Below are positions 53,738 through 62,486 of a DNA stretch of 64,000 nt, piece after piece (within the stretch, counting starts at the first letter, position 1; each line of letters opens with the position of its first letter). This DNA is from Desulfopila sp. IMCC35008. Its GTDB lineage: Bacteria > Desulfobacterota > Desulfobulbia > Desulfobulbales > Desulfocapsaceae. The stretch lies in NCBI RefSeq assembly GCF_010646885.2, contig NZ_CP050700.1, positions 656,001-720,000 of the forward strand. The letters are read 5' to 3'. The position numbers and the translations under genes were made by a program. The notes beneath the pieces were generated by a model that had not been told where the DNA came from, ran no database searches, and was given only the letters and a program-made list of their open reading frames with translations.

Positions 53738-53757
53738 TAAAAAGGTAAAAAGATAAC
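53738..53757. repeat. Two copies of the TAAAAAGG motif upstream of parA
   Basis: TAAAAAGGTAAAAAGATAAC lies about 33 bp before the parA start and matches the tandem repeats at 52717-52780. It may be the operator for autoregulation by the small partner protein. Confidence 0.5.
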
Positions 53758-53880
53758 AATTTTCCAGTTGGTACAAATAGAATATCTCGATTTGGAAATC
53801 AAATCAAGTGAATGATCATTGTGGCTTTTTCAAGTCACATGAGTTTAATTTCAGTTCTACTTGATCCTGCTATAAAAAGG

Positions 53881-54239
53881 TGGACACTCTGTTAAGCCAA
53901 TATTAAGAAAATTGGCAGGAGGAAACCATGAGCGTTCAACGACGAAAATACGATTCTGCTTTCAAGAGAAATGCTGTTCGCCTGACAGAAGATCCTGTCC
54001 GAACAGTCAAGGAGGTCGCAGCCAACCTCGGCATCTCTAAAGATCTTCTCTATAAATGGCGTCTTGAATTGCGCCTGAAAGATGGACTTGCTTTTCCAGG
54101 CCACGGTAAGGAAACTTTGACTGAGCAGGAAAAGAAAATTAAAGATCCCGAAAAGAAGCTCAAAGATGCTGGGATGGAACGAGATATCTTAAAAAAAGCC
54201 GTTGTAGATTCAATTGGTCGATGCAACACCCTATGTTAA
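53881..54239 (+). mobile_element. Truncated IS3-family insertion sequence (left end and orfA)
   Basis: The left end starts with TGGACACTCTGTTAAG, an IS3-type terminal repeat, then GGCAGGAGGAAACC and orfA. No orfB or right terminal repeat is found in the following 500 bp. The end of orfA itself (SIGRCNTLC) departs from family sequence, so a deletion or junction lies near 54205. Confidence 0.65.
53928..54239 (+). CDS. IS3-family transposase OrfA (C-terminus altered)
   Basis: 103 aa. Helix-turn-helix protein MSVQRRKYDSAFKRNAVRLT, then VKEVAANLGISKDLLYKWR, followed by a leucine-zipper-like stretch LTEQEKKIKDPEKKLKDAGM and ERDILKKAV. This is the OrfA (InsE-like) protein of IS3 elements, which needs OrfB for transposition. 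OrfB is absent and the last ~12 residues are foreign, so the element cannot move on its own. Confidence 0.8.
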   Translation: MSVQRRKYDSAFKRNAVRLTEDPVRTVKEVAANLGISKDLLYKWRLELRLKDGLAFPGHGKETLTEQEKKIKDPEKKLKDAGMERDILKKAVVDSIGRCNTLC

Positions 54240-54300
54240 ATCGTAATCATAGATGGTTGCATATTAGGGCAAGAACAGGAAGGCCAGGAATGTCGATCAC

Positions 54301-54698
54301 TTAGAAAGAAGAAGTGTGGAAACGCTTGAGAATACTGAGCAGCGACATAGCCCAGTCGATACCCACTTCAAACATACAGGAGTTGCAGGCAAAGTAATTA
54401 TTAAGACAAAAGTCTGCATATGTGGAATGTCCCAGCATTGCACGAGCAGCTTTTTCGACATATGGCTTAATGTCAATATTGTTAAGCTTGTGAGCTACTC
54501 TTCCTAAACTGCAATGCTGTTCAAGACGGAGCTTCCAACGACCTGTGCTGGTAATCCGGCACCTTTCGCCACAGCAACGATGCTGAGCGGTATAACTGTA
54601 GAGGAAAACTTATCGTTGAAGGCAGAACCTGCCTTTTTAGCTAATTTTCCCTAAGCAAATGGCTTGATATTCTTCGCGGCAAACGGATTCTCAGTCAT
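54301..54698 (-). pseudogene. Decayed gene of unknown family
   Basis: From ATG at 54698 the minus strand encodes MTENPFAAKNIKPFA, an amber stop at codon 16, then GKLAKKAGSAFNDKFSS and VIPLSIVAVAKGAGLPAQVV to a TAG at 54504. In another frame the following stretch reads NNIDIKPYVEKAARAMLGH and NNYFACNSCMFEVGIDWAM to a stop at 54301. These sections look like real protein broken by point mutations and a frameshift. I cannot name the family. Confidence 0.4.
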
Positions 54699-54718
54699 GG
54701 TCTTGTTTGCATGCTGAG

Positions 54719-54826
54719 CAGGTCAACGTGCGACCTGTTAGGGTAAGATGGTCATTTTTAAGCAGTATCATCGCCTCAAATACCATCTGGAATTCGTAAC
54801 GAAATATCGAAGAAAAATTATCTCGA
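54719..54826 (+). mobile_element. IS200/IS605-like tnpA fragment with left-end hairpin
   Basis: CAGGTC-AACGTGC-GACCTG forms a hairpin at 54719-54737, the kind found at the left end of IS200 elements. The ATG at 54748 opens VIFKQYHRLKYHLEFVTKYR, RKII, matching the N-terminus of Y1 transposases (YHLVFVTKYRRK). After about 25 codons the similarity ends and the catalytic HUH and tyrosine motifs are missing. Confidence 0.65.
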
Positions 54827-54854
54827 TATCAGTAAGTAGTTTGTTAGTGGCAGG

Positions 54855-55080
54855 TTATTTGATAAGTCGTGAATCGAAATCCATGGGAATTGGGTTACCA
54901 CTTTCTATTTTGCCAAAATCACCATGTGCGATGTTAAGCAGGTAATTGATACCTTCGGGTACAACAACGCTTGGTACTTTGAATACTGGAGAATTATCCT
55001 CACTTATCCATTGATCTCCAACTGATTGTGAAATTCTAGAAACCGGTTTAGCATTCCAGCCTTGAGTTATGATAAAGCAT
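54855..55080 (-). pseudogene. C-terminal fragment of a RES-domain toxin
   Basis: The minus-strand frame ending at 54855 reads ITQGWNAKPVSRISQSVGDQW, then VFKVPSVVVPEGINYLLNIA, HGDFGKI and FDSRLIK. This is the end of RES-domain proteins (NAD-degrading toxins paired with Xre/ParS antitoxins), whose hallmark is PSVVVP followed by NYLLNPxHPDF. The N-terminal half with the catalytic Arg is gone; the next gene's end overlaps the break. No antitoxin gene is found. Confidence 0.65.
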
Positions 55081-55750
55081 GATCCTGAATTTCATCTGAC
55101 TCATAGTGATAAACGCCTGAAAGAGGCTTTTCATAAGCCATTTTCACCATAAATTGTGCTACAGATTTCGCATGAATGGGCTTATATTTTTTCAATGAGC
55201 CTTGTAAAAACGGTATTAATATAAGAGCGAGAAATTCCCCCATTTTCTCACCCAGGCGGAATTCTTCTCTGGATCCTAGGAGTAATGATGGTCGGATGAT
55301 ACGTAGGCAGGGATAACCCAACTGTTCTAAAGTCTGCTCCATCTCTCCTTTTATGCGATTGTAAAAGACCTTTGAGTTGGGATTGGCCCCCAGTGAAGAG
55401 ATGACTATAAATTGTTCAGAGTCCTGCCGTCTCATCAATTTTGCAATTGATATTACCAGATCACAATCTACTTGTTTAAATGCTAGTTTAGAACCGGCTT
55501 TCTTTATTGTAGATCCAAGGCAGCAAAAGACATCTTCAGCCTTTATGTTAGATAGATTATGCTCTACATCCCTGAAATTTGTTATGACCGACGTAAGCTT
55601 TCGATGAGATCGAAGAAGTGGCTTTCTGGTAAGAGCTATGACTTCTGAATAGATATCTGAATCAAGAAGATTTTGGAGGCAAAAATCTCCGACAAGTCCT
55701 GTTGCTCCTACTATCAGGGCTTTTCGGTGAGATAAGGAGTTCGTATCCAT
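55067..55750 (-). CDS. NAD(P)-binding oxidoreductase, HTATIP2/YtfG-like SDR
   Basis: About 227 aa, atypical short-chain dehydrogenase. The Rossmann motif is VGATGLVGDFCL near the N-terminus, then VIALTRKPL, DVFCCLGST, VISSLGANP and the YNRIKGEME catalytic-like segment. The frame is open from 55915 (282 aa), but the first 55 residues are basic and unlike the family; ATG at 55750 is preferred. It sits beside the tRNA at the right end of the island, where an integrase would usually be. Substrate unknown. Confidence 0.7.
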   Translation of the reverse strand: MDTNSLSHRKALIVGATGLVGDFCLQNLLDSDIYSEVIALTRKPLLRSHRKLTSVITNFRDVEHNLSNIKAEDVFCCLGSTIKKAGSKLAFKQVDCDLVISIAKLMRRQDSEQFIVISSLGANPNSKVFYNRIKGEMEQTLEQLGYPCLRIIRPSLLLGSREEFRLGEKMGEFLALILIPFLQGSLKKYKPIHAKSVAQFMVKMAYEKPLSGVYHYESDEIQDHALS

Positions 55751-55941
55751 ACTTGAAGTGATTGTATAGCTTCTCAAAGCGTGATCTTGTTTGATCAAGT
55801 GACTTTTTACTTTGGATCTAATCCACTGTTTCGACTTTAGTGCCGCTATTGTCAATAGCTTTTGAATAGAGGGCCTTGGATTACCTGCTCTATCTGTAAT
55901 GCCCCAAAATGTCATTCATTAACAATATGTTAGCAACCAAC

Positions 55942-55972
55942 AAAAAAGGACTTAGTCAGAAACTGACTAAGT

Positions 55973-55974
<2 letters not shown>
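55942..55974 (-). terminator. Rho-independent terminator of the tRNA-fMet gene
   Basis: On the minus strand GGACTTAGTCAG pairs perfectly with CTGACTAAGTCC over three bases and is followed by six T residues, 12 bp after the encoded CCA. Two bases of it belong to the 58-bp repeat. Confidence 0.85.
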
Positions 55975-56062
<88 letters not shown>

Positions 56063-56144
56063 TTGAGGTCGCCTAATATACTCTCTCAGAGAATAGTGTC
56101 AATAGTTATTTCTAAGATATTTTAATTTATCTATACTTGAATGG

Positions 56145-56579
56145 TCAACTGACCGTAACTGCAAATGTTTTGATCTTGTTCAGGATTTCATCCGGTAGCC
56201 GGGTGAGTTTACCTTCGCGAGTGACGGCTGCGTGAACTGTATACCCTTTTACGAGCAATTTCGGTTTGCTCCCGGCCCCTGATTCGCGTAAAATCCGATA
56301 GTTGAACTTACATTTGAGCCTGGAGAGTTCCGCAACTTCTGTCTCCACTGTGAGCAGGTCGTCGTAAAATGCCGGGGCTTTATAGCGTGCCCAGCATTCT
56401 GTTACCGGAAGTATAAAGCCAAGTTCCTCAATCTCACGATAGGAACAGACCCGTTCCCGCATCATCTCGGTACGACCGAACTCAAAATATCGTAGATAAT
56501 TGGCATTATATACGACGCCTCCTGCATCCGTGTCGCCGTAGAGGACCCGTATCTTTGTTCTGAATGACTTTTCCGTCAT
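56145..56579 (-). CDS. ybgC: YbgC/FadM-type acyl-CoA thioesterase
   Basis: Hot-dog-fold thioesterase of 144 aa. The motif VLYGDTDAGGVVYNANYLRYFEFGR carries the catalytic aspartate. ATG at 56579 has GAGGAG eight to nine bases upstream; a GTG at 56588 overlapping the previous stop is possible. It follows apgM by 6 bp. It probably hydrolyses short or medium acyl-CoA, or acts with the Tol-Pal system as in E. coli. Confidence 0.9.
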   Translation of the reverse strand: MTEKSFRTKIRVLYGDTDAGGVVYNANYLRYFEFGRTEMMRERVCSYREIEELGFILPVTECWARYKAPAFYDDLLTVETEVAELSRLKCKFNYRILRESGAGSKPKLLVKGYTVHAAVTREGKLTRLPDEILNKIKTFAVTVS

Positions 56580-56584
56580 GGCAA

Positions 56585-57808
56585 TCACTCCTCTTCTTTC
56601 TCAAGGAGTTTGTTGATCAGGGTATGACCTGTATCGATACTGTTATTTGCCTCTTTGTCGTAGGATATGGCCTCTTTCTCATTGAATGCTCTGTTACTGC
56701 CGCCCTCTTTTCGTGAATCGTAGAGTAGGGTAGGGACCCAATCAATACTGTGGGTCCTGATTGAGAGAGGGGTGAAGTGATCCATGGTGACAACCATGCG
56801 GAAATCTTCTCCCCGGCTGATTAAATGTTCAAAAATGGGTTTGACGATCCGGGCATCGAAATCCTCTATTGCCTTCAACTTGTTGGGCAGGCTTCCCTGA
56901 TGGCCTGATTCATCTGGTGCTTCCAGGTGAACAAAAACAAAATCCTGGGTGGCGAGACTATCCATGGCAGCCTGAGCCTTTCCTTCGTAGTTGGTATCGA
57001 TAAAGCCGGTTGCTCCAGGTACATTGATAACTGAGAGCCCTCCGATAGCACCAAGGCCTTTCAGCAGGTCGACCGCACTGATCATGGAACCTGAGATGTC
57101 AAAACGTTCCTGCAGATTCGGGGCACTCGGCATTTTTCCTTCTCCCCATAACCAGACCATGGTGGCGGGGTTTTTACCTTCGGCAATACGTTTTTTATTA
57201 ACCGGATGGTCACCCAGTATGCGTTCAATTTTCTCAAGTAATTCTTTCCAGTCCGGGTTTTCAAGATACCGTGCAAAGAAAGTGGTGACATCCTTTTCGA
57301 TGTGATCGTGAGGGGGAACGGTCACAACACCAGGATGGTCACCTTTCAACACCATAATGTGCCGATAACTGACACCAGGGTGAAACGTGAACATTTCGTT
57401 GCCACATTCTTGTTGAATAGCTTCTATCAGCTGGTGGGATTCCTCATTACTGATATGACCCGCGCTGAAGTCGACCATGGTGATGCGTTGGTCATCATCT
57501 CGGGAAAGAGTTACCAGATTGCAGCGGAAGGCGGTTTCATCCGGGGCCAGTTCGATACCCATGGCGCCTGCTTCAAGTGGCGCCCTGCCAGTATAATAAA
57601 GCGCAGGGCTGTAACCAAGCAGGGACATGTTGGCCACATCGCTGCCCGGCGGGAAGCCTTCGGGTACCGTCCGGTTCAGGAAGAGTTCTCCTTTTCGGCA
57701 TAATTCATCCATCATTGGGGTGGCAGCGGCCTCGAGAGGAGTTTTGCCTCCTAATTCGTCAATGGGGTAATCGCCCATGCCATCGCCAACAAGTATAAGA
57801 TATTTCAT
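56585..57808 (-). CDS. apgM: Cofactor-independent phosphoglycerate mutase, archaeal type
   Basis: Interconverts 3- and 2-phosphoglycerate. 407 aa, alkaline-phosphatase superfamily: VGDGMGDYPIDELGGKTPLEAA at the N-terminus, the metal/serine site PGSDVANMSLLGY with the phosphorylated serine, HLEAPDESGHQG, and VTMDHFTPLSIRTHSIDWVP. The ApgM form is common in Archaea and deltaproteobacteria. The gene lies 7 bp after hom; a homoserine kinase function has been suggested for some paralogues in this position. Confidence 0.92.
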   Translation of the reverse strand: MKYLILVGDGMGDYPIDELGGKTPLEAAATPMMDELCRKGELFLNRTVPEGFPPGSDVANMSLLGYSPALYYTGRAPLEAGAMGIELAPDETAFRCNLVTLSRDDDQRITMVDFSAGHISNEESHQLIEAIQQECGNEMFTFHPGVSYRHIMVLKGDHPGVVTVPPHDHIEKDVTTFFARYLENPDWKELLEKIERILGDHPVNKKRIAEGKNPATMVWLWGEGKMPSAPNLQERFDISGSMISAVDLLKGLGAIGGLSVINVPGATGFIDTNYEGKAQAAMDSLATQDFVFVHLEAPDESGHQGSLPNKLKAIEDFDARIVKPIFEHLISRGEDFRMVVTMDHFTPLSIRTHSIDWVPTLLYDSRKEGGSNRAFNEKEAISYDKEANNSIDTGHTLINKLLEKEEE

Positions 57809-57815
57809 GAGTTGT

Positions 57816-59120
57816 TTATTCCGGGTTAAGGAGTCGTATCTTTACGGTTGGTGCAGTGCACACATCGTGGCTGTCCAGTTCCTTGATCGCTTTTTCCACC
57901 GCACCTTCGGATGCCCTGTGGGTACGAAAGACAATATGTACCGGTTCATTGGCGTCCTGGCCGGGCTGGATCATTGAGCTAATCGATATGTCGTGCTTGC
58001 CGAAGATGCCGGTAATGGTAGAAAGTACTCCCGGCTTGTCAAAGGCTGTAACCCTGAAATAATAAGGGCAGACCAGATCGTGCATGGGGGTGATGGTTGG
58101 CTGGGTGATGTTCTCAGGCAGATAGGACAGCGCCGGTACGCGATTTACCGCGTCTGCCAGGATATTGCGCCCGATATCAACCACGTCTGCGGCTACCGCA
58201 CTGCCAGTGGGCATCATGCCCGCCCCCTGGCCATACAGGAGGACGTCGTTGACAGTGTCGCCATTTATGAGGATACCGTTGAATGCTCCATTAATAGTTG
58301 CCAGCATGTGATTTTCAGGAACCATGGTCGGGTGAACGCGAGCCTCCACATGGTCCCCATGGTTTCTGCTGATTGCCAGCAACTTGATGCGATATCCGAA
58401 CTTGCGGGCATATTCAATATCTATAGGCTCGATACTCGAAATTCCTTCGACGGTAATATTATCGAGTTTAACATCGAGGCCATAAGCAATGGTCATGAGG
58501 ATGGCCAGCTTATGAGCGGTATCTATACCTTCCACATCATAGGTCGGATCGGCTTCTGCAAAACCAAGTTCCTGTGCCTTGGCAAGTACTTCATCAAAAG
58601 GTGTACCATGATCGGTCATCTGGCTCAGGATATAATTAGCGGTACCGTTCATGATACCTTTGATATAGTTGATCTTGTTGGCAACAAGTCCTTCCTTGAG
58701 CGACTTGATGATTGGCATGCCCCCACCGACACTTGCCTCAAACCCTACCTCGACATTATGGGTTACCGCACTGTCAAATATCTCCTTGCCGTGGATAGAC
58801 AGCAAGGCCTTGTTTGCAGTGACGACATGTTTACCATTTTCAATGGCTTTCAATATGAAGGTCTTGGCTGGTTCGATTCCGCCGATCAGTTCCACTACGA
58901 TATCAATTTCCGGGTCATTGAAAATGTCATCGGCGTTCTTGGTCAGGTTTACATCGCTGAACTGCTCGGGCAGGCTGTCAATGGCGATATCGGCCACGGT
59001 GGAGAGTTCGAATTCCGCACCGGTCCGCTTGAGAAGTGTTTCTTTTTGTTCATGAAGGGTCAGGGCCAGGCCGCGGCCGACAGTACCGAAACCGATGATT
59101 CCAACTTTAATCTTTTTCAT
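57816..59120 (-). CDS. hom: Homoserine dehydrogenase with ACT domain
   Basis: Reduces aspartate semialdehyde to homoserine for threonine and methionine synthesis. 434 aa. Motifs: nucleotide loop GFGTVGRGLALTL (9-21), AMNKALLS-type region NKALLSIHG, the catalytic KGIMNGTANYIL and EADPTYDVEGIDTAHKL. The C-terminal ~85 residues form an ACT domain (KPGVLSTITGIFGKHDISISS) for feedback inhibition, probably by threonine. A short hairpin with a T-run lies just upstream and may attenuate transcription. Confidence 0.95.
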   Translation of the reverse strand: MKKIKVGIIGFGTVGRGLALTLHEQKETLLKRTGAEFELSTVADIAIDSLPEQFSDVNLTKNADDIFNDPEIDIVVELIGGIEPAKTFILKAIENGKHVVTANKALLSIHGKEIFDSAVTHNVEVGFEASVGGGMPIIKSLKEGLVANKINYIKGIMNGTANYILSQMTDHGTPFDEVLAKAQELGFAEADPTYDVEGIDTAHKLAILMTIAYGLDVKLDNITVEGISSIEPIDIEYARKFGYRIKLLAISRNHGDHVEARVHPTMVPENHMLATINGAFNGILINGDTVNDVLLYGQGAGMMPTGSAVAADVVDIGRNILADAVNRVPALSYLPENITQPTITPMHDLVCPYYFRVTAFDKPGVLSTITGIFGKHDISISSMIQPGQDANEPVHIVFRTHRASEGAVEKAIKELDSHDVCTAPTVKIRLLNPE

Positions 59121-59459
59121 ATGCTGGGATACCTTGTGATAAGTTAAAAAATCCCCATGTGCGGGGAGGCGGTGATGTTTGAAATTGAGGGGCCGCTTCG
59201 GCAGCTCCCGGTGGGAAAAGTCAGTGCAGCAAAATACCCGTTTTGGGGATGAAAGTCAAAAAAGTTCGGGAGGATATTTTTCTGGCCAGCGGGCAAAAAT
59301 TCGACTATATTAACGCCTTGCCGAAAATCCGACATCAAACGATGCATATTGAGCCGGACGGGAAGGCAGGATGAACCGATGTACCAAACGAAATGTTTCA
59401 CCATGCGTCTTAATGGCGCCTGGTTTTTTTTATTTTACAATTCTATAAGGAGATTGGTT
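59121..59459. other. Intergenic region between hom and adk with a terminator-like hairpin
   Basis: About 340 bp of divergent promoter region. On the minus strand CCCC-GCACAT-GGGG followed by A and TTTTTT (59146-59166) lies 25 bp before hom and could be an attenuator. A 16-bp stretch with AAGGAG precedes the adk ATG. No leader peptide rich in Thr or Ile codons is seen. Confidence 0.4.
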
Positions 59460-60140
59460 ATGGGTAAGAATATTCTGGTTTTCGGGCCGAACGGCAGTGG
59501 TAAAGGTACTCAGGGAGCGATTGTACAGAAGAAATACGATATCCCCCATATCGAGTCCGGTGCTATTTTCCGTGAGCATATTGGTGGCGGCACCGAGCTT
59601 GGTAAGCAGGCGAAGGAATACATTGATCGTGGTGACTTGGTTCCCGATGATATCACCATTCCGATGATGATCGCCCGTCTGCAGAAAGACGACTGTAAAG
59701 AAGGCTGGATCCTCGATGGTTTCCCTCGTTCCAAGGACCAGGCTATTACCCTCGCCGAAACTCTTGAGAAGGAAGGACTGGCTCTGGATTATGTTATCGA
59801 GATCGTTCTCGATCGTGGGATCGCTAAAGAGCGTATCATGGGACGTCGCCTCTGCGTAAACGACAATAACCATCCGAACCATATCGCCTTTGATGCAATC
59901 AAGCCGGTCGAAAAAGACGGAAAATTGGTCTGTCGCGTTTGTGGCGGTGACCTGAACACCCGTGCAGACGATCAGGATGAGGATGCAATCGATAAGCGTC
60001 ACGGCATTTATTATGATGAGACCACCGGGACCATGGCAGCTGTGAATTACTTTAAAGGCGCCGCTGGACCGAAGGTTGTTTCTGTTGATGGATCCCTGTC
60101 AATCGGCGAAGTAACCGACTCAATCATGAAAGAGCTGTAA
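59460..60140 (+). CDS. adk: Adenylate kinase
   Basis: Converts AMP and ATP to two ADP. 226 aa. P-loop FGPNGSGKGTQ (8-17), AMP-binding GAIFREHI, and WILDGFPRSKDQA. The LID region is long and holds cysteines (CRVCGG, with C at GRRLCVN), suggesting a zinc-stabilised or extended LID as in anaerobes. ATG at 59460 with AAGGAG is the start; a frame from 59349 is only a 37-codon extension without support. A good terminator follows. Confidence 0.94.
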   Translation: MGKNILVFGPNGSGKGTQGAIVQKKYDIPHIESGAIFREHIGGGTELGKQAKEYIDRGDLVPDDITIPMMIARLQKDDCKEGWILDGFPRSKDQAITLAETLEKEGLALDYVIEIVLDRGIAKERIMGRRLCVNDNNHPNHIAFDAIKPVEKDGKLVCRVCGGDLNTRADDQDEDAIDKRHGIYYDETTGTMAAVNYFKGAAGPKVVSVDGSLSIGEVTDSIMKEL

Positions 60141-60194
60141 AAATAAGTACTGAAATCTCGTGTAAATCAGATTTCATGTTTATTATGTAAAGCA

Positions 60195-60232
60195 AAAGGG
60201 CAACCCGGAATTCAGGGAGGCCCTTTTTTTTG
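60195..60232 (+). terminator. Rho-independent terminator of adk
   Basis: AAAGGGC pairs with GCCCTTT over an 18-base loop and is followed by a run of T residues, 55 bp after the stop. Confidence 0.8.
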
Positions 60233-60435
60233 CCGTCATAGTGACGGTTTAAAAGTGCCCTGCAAGAGGGTAGACAGGTCATGAGGATTGCGGCGTATTC
60301 AATCTCTCCTGGCCTGTTGTGGTTTTATCTGTAATCCCGTTCGGATTTCGATAAGGCTGTGAGTAATCAAATAGAATCGGGCCGTTTACTGGCCGGTGAC
60401 GCTTTTCCATTGTGGAAAGGTTGTCGGGATGAATT

Positions 60436-61989
60436 ATGGAACAACAGACAAAATCAAAACGGTGTGGAAAGGTATATCTTGTCGGAGCTGGTCCGGGTGA
60501 TCCCGGTCTTATTACCGTACGGGGAAAATACCTTCTGGAGAAGGCCGAAGTTCTGGTATACGATTACCTGGCCAGCAAGAGACTGCTCAAGCATGTTCCA
60601 AAAGATGCGGAGCTTATCTATGCGGGCAAGAGGGGCGGCGTTAAACATACCCACACCCAGGAAGAAATAAATCAGATGCTTGTCGATCATGCCAAGAACG
60701 GCAAGATCGTTGTCCGGCTGAAAGGTGGTGATCCTTTTATCTTTGGTCGGGGTGGAGAGGAGGTGCAGGAACTCTTTAAGGCGGGTGTGCCGTTTGAAGT
60801 TGTGCCTGGCGTAACCTCAGCTACGGCTGCTGCAACCTACGCCGGTATCCCAATCACCCACCGTGAGCATACGGCCTCCGTTGCATTTTTGACCGGACAT
60901 GAGGATCCAACCAAGGGAACCTCAAATATCGATTGGTCAAAACTTGCAACCGGGGCAGGGACCATTGTCGTCTATATGGGCATCAAGAACCTGCCGGTTA
61001 TCATGGACAACCTTCTGAAGCATGGCAGGGATCCCAAAACTCCCGTGGCTGTTGTTCGTTGGGCTTCTACGCCGGAGCAGCGTTCCGTGGTGGGTACCGT
61101 TGAGACCATTGCCGATATTGTTGCCAAGGCGAATATCAAGCCGCCTTCGCTTATCATTATCGGGGATGTGGTGAAGCTCAAGGCTGTGACTGACTGGTAT
61201 GAAAAACGTCCGTTGTTCGGTAAGAAAATTATCGTGACCCGAACCCGTGAGCAGGCCAGTGAATTGATGGCCGGTCTTGAGGAGTATGGCGCCAATTGCG
61301 TTGAGTATTCAACCATCAATATTCAGCCGGTCGACTCGTACGAAGTGCTTGATGGTGAGATGGAGCGCTTGAATGAATATCACTGGATCCTGTTTACTTC
61401 GTTGAACGGTGTTAAATATTTCTTCGAAAGACTCTACTCGATGGGAAAGGACAGCCGTGACCTCAAAGGGCCTGATATTGCCGCTGTTGGTAAGTCCACG
61501 GCAGACCTGCTGCTACAGTATGGTGTGAATGCTGATCTCATCCCGAATGTTTTTACTGGCGAAGGGCTGGCTGAAAGTTTGCTGGACCAGGGGGTTGAAG
61601 GACGAAATATCCTTATTCCGAGAGCCCTGCATGGGAGAGAGATACTACCAGAGACCTTACGGGGGGCTGGTGCTCAGGTGACCGTAGCGCCTGTCTATCA
61701 GAACCTGCCACCGCAAGGAAAAAGAGAGGCTTTGCGTGAAGAACTTGAGCTGGGTGACGTGGATATGATAACATTTACCTCATCGTCCACAGTGCGCAAT
61801 TTCCTGTCTATGGTCGATGCGGATGATCTGGATGAACTGCTGGGATTGCTGCAAGGTGTTAAGATAGCGGCCATTGGCCCGATTACGGCGAAAACAATTA
61901 CGGATAACGGGCTTACTGTTGATATTCAACCGGAAGAGTTCACAATCGACGCCCTTGTACAGGCGATAGTAGAGGAATTTACCGACTGA
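60436..61989 (+). CDS. cobA-hemD: Fused uroporphyrinogen-III C-methyltransferase and synthase
   Basis: Two tetrapyrrole enzymes in one 517-aa chain. Residues about 10-255 are the SUMT (CobA) domain: [61 protein letters not shown] and VYMGIKNL. Residues about 260-510 are uroporphyrinogen-III synthase (HemD): [20 protein letters not shown] and [11 protein letters not shown]. The fusion makes uro'gen III and methylates it to precorrin-2 for siroheme, cobalamin or heme d1. It is typical of Gram-positive and deltaproteobacterial anaerobes. Confidence 0.95.
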   Translation: MEQQTKSKRCGKVYLVGAGPGDPGLITVRGKYLLEKAEVLVYDYLASKRLLKHVPKDAELIYAGKRGGVKHTHTQEEINQMLVDHAKNGKIVVRLKGGDPFIFGRGGEEVQELFKAGVPFEVVPGVTSATAAATYAGIPITHREHTASVAFLTGHEDPTKGTSNIDWSKLATGAGTIVVYMGIKNLPVIMDNLLKHGRDPKTPVAVVRWASTPEQRSVVGTVETIADIVAKANIKPPSLIIIGDVVKLKAVTDWYEKRPLFGKKIIVTRTREQASELMAGLEEYGANCVEYSTINIQPVDSYEVLDGEMERLNEYHWILFTSLNGVKYFFERLYSMGKDSRDLKGPDIAAVGKSTADLLLQYGVNADLIPNVFTGEGLAESLLDQGVEGRNILIPRALHGREILPETLRGAGAQVTVAPVYQNLPPQGKREALREELELGDVDMITFTSSSTVRNFLSMVDADDLDELLGLLQGVKIAAIGPITAKTITDNGLTVDIQPEEFTIDALVQAIVEEFTD

Positions 61990-62007
61990 CATTTTTCTGC
62001 AATTGTT

Positions 62008-62433
62008 ATGGATATACTTCACCCTTCCCCTGAGTTGACACCGTACTGTCTCCTGCGTGATATGCCGGAACAGGACGATTGTGTCATTACAGATGATGAA
62101 ACACGTTCAGGGGACGGAAAAGCCAAAAAACTAGTCTGCGCCGGTTGCGGGAATATTATTACCGATGAAGGCCAGCGCATGACAGTTGATTCACAACATC
62201 GTCACACCTTTTTTAATCCGGCGGGGGTGGTTTATGAGCTGGGATGTTTTCGATGGGCACCAGGTTGCCTGCCTGTCGGGGAGTCGAGTGCCGAGTTTTC
62301 ATGGTTTGCCGGGCATGTCTGGCGGGTTGGGGTGTGCAGCGGTTGCCTTAGCCATCTCGGCTGGCTGTTCGAGTCGGGTGAAACATCCTTTTTCGGGTTG
62401 ATTGTTTCCCGACTCGTTGAGGCTGAGGGTTAG
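62008..62433 (+). CDS. CULT-domain (cereblon-like) protein
   Basis: 141 aa. The C-terminal ~100 residues carry the CULT fold seen in eukaryotic cereblon: zinc cysteines C44 and C47 (CAGC) with C110 and C113 (CSGC), FFNPAGVVYEL, and the tryptophan cage W99, W105 and W119 in SWFAGHVW and HLGW. Bacterial CULT proteins bind small ligands of the glutarimide/uridine type, but their role is unknown. It follows cobA-hemD by 18 bp and may be co-transcribed. A nested hairpin ends both convergent transcripts. Confidence 0.85.
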   Translation: MDILHPSPELTPYCLLRDMPEQDDCVITDDETRSGDGKAKKLVCAGCGNIITDEGQRMTVDSQHRHTFFNPAGVVYELGCFRWAPGCLPVGESSAEFSWFAGHVWRVGVCSGCLSHLGWLFESGETSFFGLIVSRLVEAEG

Positions 62434-62486
62434 CCCAAGGTCAGTCCATGCAGCACTGCCTGCATGGATGAGAGGAATTTGGGCTA
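62431..62486. terminator. Nested hairpins between convergent genes
   Basis: Outer arms TAGCCCAA and TTGGGCTA enclose a second stem CCATGCAG/CTGCATGG. The outer stem includes the stop codons of both genes. It can fold on either strand and probably terminates both. Confidence 0.6.

Noticed and set aside
57993-59147. Plus-strand frame of 384 codons
   Set aside because: It is entirely antisense to homoserine dehydrogenase, whose motifs are complete.
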